A stretch of DNA of 10,412 nt, taken from positions 1 to 10,412 of the forward strand of contig JANQKJ010000116.1 in NCBI GenBank assembly GCA_028281205.1. Direction: 5' to 3'. The position numbers and the translations under genes were made by a program. The notes beneath the pieces are model-generated. The model was not told the origin of the DNA, made no database searches, and saw nothing but the letters and a program-made list of their open reading frames with translations. This document shows, piece by piece, positions 6,313-10,412 of the stretch; the first letter of the stretch is position 1; each line of letters starts with the position of its first letter. This DNA comes from Gammaproteobacteria bacterium (GTDB lineage Bacteria > Pseudomonadota > Gammaproteobacteria > UBA4575).

Positions 6313-6640
6313 ACACTACTTTCAGGTGCAGGTGGTGAATGCTAGAACTTAGGGCATTGCAGAATGAGTGTTGGAATAGATGCGTACAATGCCCACAAAA
6401 TTGTGCTATCCATGTACATAACGTTGTTATGTTTTAGACAATGGAAGAAATGTTTTTAGGGTACTATTTTACATTCCGCTTAGTTTTTATCATAAAGCAT
6501 TGATAATAAAAAGAAAATGCGAGTAGTTAGTTTACACCGGTAAATTTTCCAGATTTGTCATATTTTCAGTTTATGAACTAGACTTTCCTAACTTTGGACT
6601 CGGCCAATTTCTCAGTGATAGTGCATTAAGGGAAAAGTTA
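6313..6640. other. intergenic gap between dgkA and the diguanylate cyclase gene
   Basis: About 330 bp without a gene on either strand. It contains a 7-bp AT-rich inverted repeat (ACATAAC-GTT-GTTATGT, 6416-6432) followed by TTTAG, which may be a weak terminator for dgkA, and a possible promoter at 6555-6584 for the downstream gene. Confidence 0.5.
6555..6584 (+). promoter_or_regulatory. possible sigma-70 promoter of the diguanylate cyclase gene
   Basis: TTGTCA (6555-6560) and TAGACT (6579-6584) are 18 bases apart, with matches of five and four out of six to the consensus. The -10 box is 56 bases upstream of the ATG. Confidence 0.3.
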
Positions 6641-7678
6641 ATGAATTATCAGCAAACGCTAATTCAGTCAATAAAACATCTTAAGCTTACTTTGCCTCGT
6701 ATGCAGAACCTCGGTATTCCTACGACACCGGAAAATTTCTCTGTATGGTATGAATATTCGATGGGCTCCAATTTGGCACTGAACTCGGAAATTGACGATA
6801 GGCTTAATAGCGGCAAGCATTTTACCGAAGACTTTAATAGAGAGATCTATCTACGTTATGTGTTACAAGATCATGATAATGATGTTCTAAATGTTAATGC
6901 GCAGCTTAATAAAGTTGTTCGGTCAATGAATAATTTGGTTAAAATAGCAAGTAATGACCTGCACGATTTTGAAAGGTCTTTACAGAGTTGTGATGATGAT
7001 ATTCGCCACGCGGCATCAAATACAGGTGCGCAAGAAGTTATTCAAGAACTCTTTGTACATACACAGGATATAAAAAAAACCAATCAGTTTTTACATCAGA
7101 CTCTGATTAAACTTAGCGATGATATTGATAAGATTAAGCGTGGTCTTACTAGATCTGATCGGAATTCTTCGGTTGATCCGTTGACTGGAGCCCCCAATAG
7201 AAGGAACTTTGACAACGTTTTAGAGCGTTACATAGAGTATTCAGATATCTCCGGCACTCCATTTTCGGTTCTCATGGTGGATATTGATAACTTTAAACTA
7301 TTTAATGACAAATTTGGCCATATGGCTGGCGATTCAGTTGTTCGCTACGTTGCTGAAAAAATAAGAAGAGTTATTAGAGGGCAGGATATTTTGGTGCGAT
7401 ATGGTGGCGATGAGTTTGTTTTGGTTTTGCCAGAAACTGAATTAGCTGGCGCAGCTAAAGTTGCGAAAAATATCTGTCATGGTATTAACCAGCAGGACAT
7501 TCAACGGGACGAATCCCGTGGAGCGTTGACAGTTTCTATTGGCGTTGCCACCTATCGAATCAGCGAAACAAGTAGTGAGTTGATGAGCCGTGTTGGTCAA
7601 GCACTTTGCAATTCAAAGAATCATGTCAGGGGACGTGCCGGTATGGCCGACGGGCGGATGCTGGCAGAACTGCAGTAG
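6641..7678 (+). CDS. GGDEF diguanylate cyclase with cytoplasmic N-terminal helical domain
   Basis: The 345-residue protein should make cyclic di-GMP from two GTP. Residues 1-165 form a soluble helical region containing PENFSVWYEYSMGSN (30-44), a motif seen in a group of proteobacterial GGDEF proteins, then a likely coiled coil (about 85-165). The GGDEF domain starts at DPLTGAPNRR (179-188). The metal-binding D214 lies in MVDID, and NDKFGHMAGD (222-231) contacts guanine. The active-site loop is an intact YGGDEF (254-259). The inhibitory I-site RGQD (246-249) sits five residues before it, so product feedback is expected. There is no membrane segment or receiver domain, so the input signal is unknown. 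AAGGGA seven bases before the ATG is a good ribosome site. It is convergent with the DUF2723 gene, 17 bp away. Confidence 0.95.
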   Translation: MNYQQTLIQSIKHLKLTLPRMQNLGIPTTPENFSVWYEYSMGSNLALNSEIDDRLNSGKHFTEDFNREIYLRYVLQDHDNDVLNVNAQLNKVVRSMNNLVKIASNDLHDFERSLQSCDDDIRHAASNTGAQEVIQELFVHTQDIKKTNQFLHQTLIKLSDDIDKIKRGLTRSDRNSSVDPLTGAPNRRNFDNVLERYIEYSDISGTPFSVLMVDIDNFKLFNDKFGHMAGDSVVRYVAEKIRRVIRGQDILVRYGGDEFVLVLPETELAGAAKVAKNICHGINQQDIQRDESRGALTVSIGVATYRISETSSELMSRVGQALCNSKNHVRGRAGMADGRMLAELQ

Positions 7679-7688
7679 TTAGTATTCG

Positions 7689-7716
7689 ATTGGTGTTATT
7701 TCAACTTGTCACCAAT
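7689..7716. terminator. possible two-way terminator between convergent genes
   Basis: ATTGGTG (7689-7695) and CACCAAT (7710-7716) pair across a 14-base spacer in the 17-bp gap and the end of the minus-strand gene. The loop is long and no U-run follows, so support is weak. Confidence 0.3.
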
Positions 7717-9672
7717 AATATTACCTAATAGTTTTACCGCTTGATTGTCTTGATGTGGGAATTCCGCAACCGAGCGTTTTAAGCTTTCCAGTGCCAACTG
7801 TTTTTCACCGATTCTTGTATAGATAATGCCTAATGCTGTGTGAGGTCGTGACTTATACGGCTTAGTCAAGTCATTTGGTGCCGTTTCAATCAAACGCTTT
7901 AGTAAAGGTATGAGCTCGTTTTGGTAAACACTGTTGTCCGCCCTATTTCTTAGTAATATGCCGTTGACTAAACCAAGACTGCCAAAATAAGAAGCCTGTA
8001 GCCGGTCTGCATAAGGCATGTATTTGCTGTGTTCCGAAGTATAGAGATGCAATCCAACTAATTGTCCAAAGCGCTCTGTAATTAGCTCTTGGTGAAACTG
8101 GCTCCAGGCATCTTTATGATAAGGTATTGTGGGCAACTCCTTTTCAAAAAAATCCCAAAATTCCTCGCTGAATTTAATTTTTGCGCTAGGTTGGTGGTTT
8201 GTAGGTTGTACGTGAAAATAGAGGCCATTATCAACCAGTCTTGCATTTAAGCCGGGGATTTTTTTGGTCGTGATAATGGGTCTGTCGGTCGTTCTAACTA
8301 GGCGATTAATGATTGTGGCGCGTTCAGATATCGATGACCTTGGTGAGTATAATCGGTTACCTAAGACTAGGCCATTGTAGGTGTAAAGGGTGATATCTGG
8401 CCGAAAGTTCTCAATGAGATGAAAATAGGCAAGGGTGCCCATGTCGATGTCTCCATCTACTATGGCGATAGCGTTAGCTGGTAGTGAATGCAAAACAGTT
8501 TTACTGTAGCGCTCAGACCAATCGTAGTCCGAGCGATCGTTTTGTTTAATATTAGTGGCAAATAGTCCGAGTGGGAGCAACAAGAGAACGATAGCGATTT
8601 TAGCGTATTTTAGGGCTGCTTGTATGCCCATTGCTAACCATAAAGTTAACAGGCCATAGGTGACAAGTGGGTAAACTTTAAATGCGGCGGTATAGAGTGC
8701 ATCATAGTTAAAATTAATTTTCCAAAATAATATGGTAAATGTCGATATGATCGACGCTAGTGCGGCATAATAATATCGTTGATTTGTTTCTTTGTGTTGC
8801 TGGTGAAAACCTAACAGTATTAGGACAGTGCCTATATAGCTGAATTGAGCGACGGTTTCGCGGATAGCGAAAGCGATTAAGTTGATTTTATCTTTATAGG
8901 TCGCCAACATATTGTTATCGGTGCCGGCGAAGTCTTTTCTACTAACATAATCTAGAAATGATGATGCCGTCAATATTGGTCCCATGAAGTTTGCAGCGGG
9001 TTGAGCCTGAGAGCGATAGACCATCCATATGTATGGCGTTAAACCGAGACTGAGACAGATTAATTGATAGTGCAAAGATTTAAAAAACATCAGTCTATGT
9101 GGCCAAAGTAGTATAATTAGCCCCGGCGTTGCCATGACCAGTAAAGGCCAGTGATTTGCGAGCCCCAAACCATAGAGAAAGCTAAACAGCAGGAGGAGGC
9201 GCTGAATAGATTGATGATTGCTGCTGTTAGATATTGCCATGCCTAACGCGAATAGCGAGAAAAAGATGAAAGTATTTAGGGTGTAAACTTCTGCAATGAC
9301 TGCCTGAGACCAAAAAGTTGATGACGTAGCAAGGCTAAGGCTAGCTATATAGGCTAAAATGGCGGAGTTAAGTAAATGATATACTATGTACCAAAGCATA
9401 AGGCAGGTGAGTGCGCCAAATAAAGCGCTGACGAGATGCACTCGATAGGCAACGCTACCGATCGGTAAATAAGTGAATAACTTGCCTATCATAGAAAACA
9501 ATGGGTAGCCGGGTGGATGATTTACGCTACTGAAATAGGCGTTTAGAATGAAGAAGCCATCGTCTTCTAGAGCTACAGTTGGTGCGGCACAATAAGCGTA
9601 GAGTAAAAAGGGCAGCATAAAAGCAATCAATAAATGACTTGGTATGCTTATTGACGTGCGTGTGTATGCCAT
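7696..9672 (-). CDS. DUF2723 membrane glycosyltransferase (protein O-mannosyltransferase-like)
   Basis: DUF2723 enzymes are GT-C-fold membrane glycosyltransferases related to human TMEM260, which O-mannosylates protein domains using a lipid-phosphate sugar. With the ATG at 9670-9672 the product is 658 residues; a TTG at 9687 would add five. After a first membrane helix (about 14-30) come the acidic catalytic-type EDD (36-38) and HPPGYPL (52-58). FWSQAVIAEVYTLN (120-133) and GLANHW (170-175) are also family hallmarks. Roughly ten further hydrophobic segments run to about residue 380. A soluble periplasmic part follows, with a TPR-like C-terminus (last ~60 residues, PHTALGIIYTRIGEKQLALESLKRSV). 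It lies 78 bp downstream of the GT2-GtrA gene, which could supply its polyprenyl-phosphate sugar donor. The family call is firm; sugar and acceptor are inferred. Confidence 0.87.
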   Translation of the reverse strand: MAYTRTSISIPSHLLIAFMLPFLLYAYCAAPTVALEDDGFFILNAYFSSVNHPPGYPLFSMIGKLFTYLPIGSVAYRVHLVSALFGALTCLMLWYIVYHLLNSAILAYIASLSLATSSTFWSQAVIAEVYTLNTFIFFSLFALGMAISNSSNHQSIQRLLLLFSFLYGLGLANHWPLLVMATPGLIILLWPHRLMFFKSLHYQLICLSLGLTPYIWMVYRSQAQPAANFMGPILTASSFLDYVSRKDFAGTDNNMLATYKDKINLIAFAIRETVAQFSYIGTVLILLGFHQQHKETNQRYYYAALASIISTFTILFWKINFNYDALYTAAFKVYPLVTYGLLTLWLAMGIQAALKYAKIAIVLLLLPLGLFATNIKQNDRSDYDWSERYSKTVLHSLPANAIAIVDGDIDMGTLAYFHLIENFRPDITLYTYNGLVLGNRLYSPRSSISERATIINRLVRTTDRPIITTKKIPGLNARLVDNGLYFHVQPTNHQPSAKIKFSEEFWDFFEKELPTIPYHKDAWSQFHQELITERFGQLVGLHLYTSEHSKYMPYADRLQASYFGSLGLVNGILLRNRADNSVYQNELIPLLKRLIETAPNDLTKPYKSRPHTALGIIYTRIGEKQLALESLKRSVAEFPHQDNQAVKLLGNIIGDKLK

Positions 9673-9750
9673 ATGTATTCTGCTCAATGCTAATGGCTAT
9701 GGTAGAATCTAGGACACTTCTGAATCATGAGGAGATGCTCTAGTAGAATA

Positions 9751-10412
9751 TTATTTTTTCTTACTGATTTTACCCCAGGTGAAAATGGAACTAAGCGAGT
9801 AGTTCCAGAATGCGCTAACCAAAACAGAGCACATGCCGGCTGTCCACCACGGAAATGTTAGCCTATATAGAAAATCCCCCAAGGCAATGCCAATTATTGC
9901 GCCGATTGAACATGTAACATAGAAGCTCAATAGGCCGACAAAAAACTTTTTTCCGCGTAGCCGCTGTGTGGGAAAAGTGAAGCGATTGTTTAGAATAAAA
10001 TTACTGGTCATTGCAATGGCTATTGCGATAACTTGAGCTTTTACATAGGGGTAGAGCATTAGTTTATGGAAAAAGCCTAATGCTGCTAAGTTAACGAATA
10101 CGCCTGAGATCCCGACAAGAGCAAATAAGAAAAACTTGGAAGGCACTAGTCGGCCAAACGATTTATAGACTAACAGTAATAAAAACTCTAACACTACTAG
10201 AGAATCGAGCTTGCTTTCACCGGATTGGCGATAGCGCATTTGGTAGGGCAGCTCTATCGTCTTAATAGTTGTTGCTGTGGCACAAATATCGAGTAATATT
10301 TTAAAGCCCTGGCCGTAAAGATCATGGGCAACTTCATTTAACAGTTGCCTTTTCAACATAAAAAATCCACTCATAGGATCGGTCAATGGGGTTTTTAATA
10401 CCAGGTGTGAAA
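9751..10412 (-). CDS. polyprenyl-phosphate mannose synthase-like GT2 fused to GtrA domain (partial, 5' end off window)
   Basis: The frame is open to the right edge, so the N-terminal GT-A catalytic core is missing from view; 219 residues are seen. Residues 10-17 (TDPMSGFF) and IELPYQMRYRQSGESKL (about 50-66) are the C-terminal hallmarks of DPM1-like GT2 enzymes, which transfer mannose or glucose from a nucleotide sugar to polyprenyl phosphate. After a hydrophobic linker a GtrA domain (about 90-215) follows, with four membrane helices, including FALVGISGVFVNLAALGFF and the NFILNNRFTF motif; it ends in SKKK. GtrA domains are thought to flip or help present polyprenyl-phosphate sugars across the inner membrane. 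Such synthase-GtrA fusions are known in bacteria and archaea. The internal TTG at 10386 is not the real start because homology continues upstream of it. Confidence 0.88.
   Translation of the reverse strand, partial: SHLVLKTPLTDPMSGFFMLKRQLLNEVAHDLYGQGFKILLDICATATTIKTIELPYQMRYRQSGESKLDSLVVLEFLLLLVYKSFGRLVPSKFFLFALVGISGVFVNLAALGFFHKLMLYPYVKAQVIAIAIAMTSNFILNNRFTFPTQRLRGKKFFVGLLSFYVTCSIGAIIGIALGDFLYRLTFPWWTAGMCSVLVSAFWNYSLSSIFTWGKISKKK

Noticed and set aside
10384..10386. TTG as start of the GT2-GtrA gene
   Set aside because: The frame stays open to the window edge and the residues upstream of it still match the GT2 family, so the true start lies outside.

Overview
The window looks like a stretch of a gammaproteobacterial chromosome. 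CysE and DgkA are full-length and of enterobacterial type, a TfoX C-terminal domain protein and c-di-GMP genes are present, and the DNA is moderately AT-rich with generous intergenic gaps. A marine group related to Cellvibrionales or Alteromonadales would fit, but that is inference; no rRNA or other phylogenetic marker is present.

Left part (1-2000, minus strand): an N-acetyl sugar amidotransferase of the WbpG/PseA/WbuX type, followed by a HisF-like synthase subunit that runs off the left edge. In known surface-glycan clusters these two act with a HisH-like glutaminase to put an acetamidino group on a sugar such as a nonulosonic acid or ManNAc3NAcA. No HisH lies between them. A run of seven G bases sits right behind the ATP-binding SGGKD motif of the amidotransferase. 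A gene-poor gap follows (1999-2566), holding only a doubtful small secreted-type ORF.

Middle part (2567-7678): mostly housekeeping and regulatory genes. In order they are a Rieske ferredoxin (minus); a wrecked HD-GYP c-di-GMP phosphodiesterase gene (plus) that keeps its N-terminal piece and C-terminal third but has lost the catalytic HD/GYP core; a strong 15-bp hairpin; a stand-alone TfoX C-terminal domain (minus); an M15 zinc peptidase without a signal peptide; cysE (serine acetyltransferase); dgkA (diacylglycerol kinase, TTG start); and a GGDEF diguanylate cyclase with intact active site and I-site. In this window c-di-GMP synthesis is intact while the one degradative gene is broken.

Right part (7696-10412, minus strand): a second glycan module. 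A polyprenyl-phosphate-mannose-synthase-like GT2 domain fused to a GtrA membrane domain (5' end off the right edge) lies 78 bp upstream of a 658-residue DUF2723 membrane glycosyltransferase with a C-terminal helical repeat region. Together they could make, flip and use a polyprenyl-phosphate sugar on the periplasmic side, possibly for protein O-mannosylation. I saw no CRISPR array, complete tRNA or rRNA gene, insertion sequence or phage gene.
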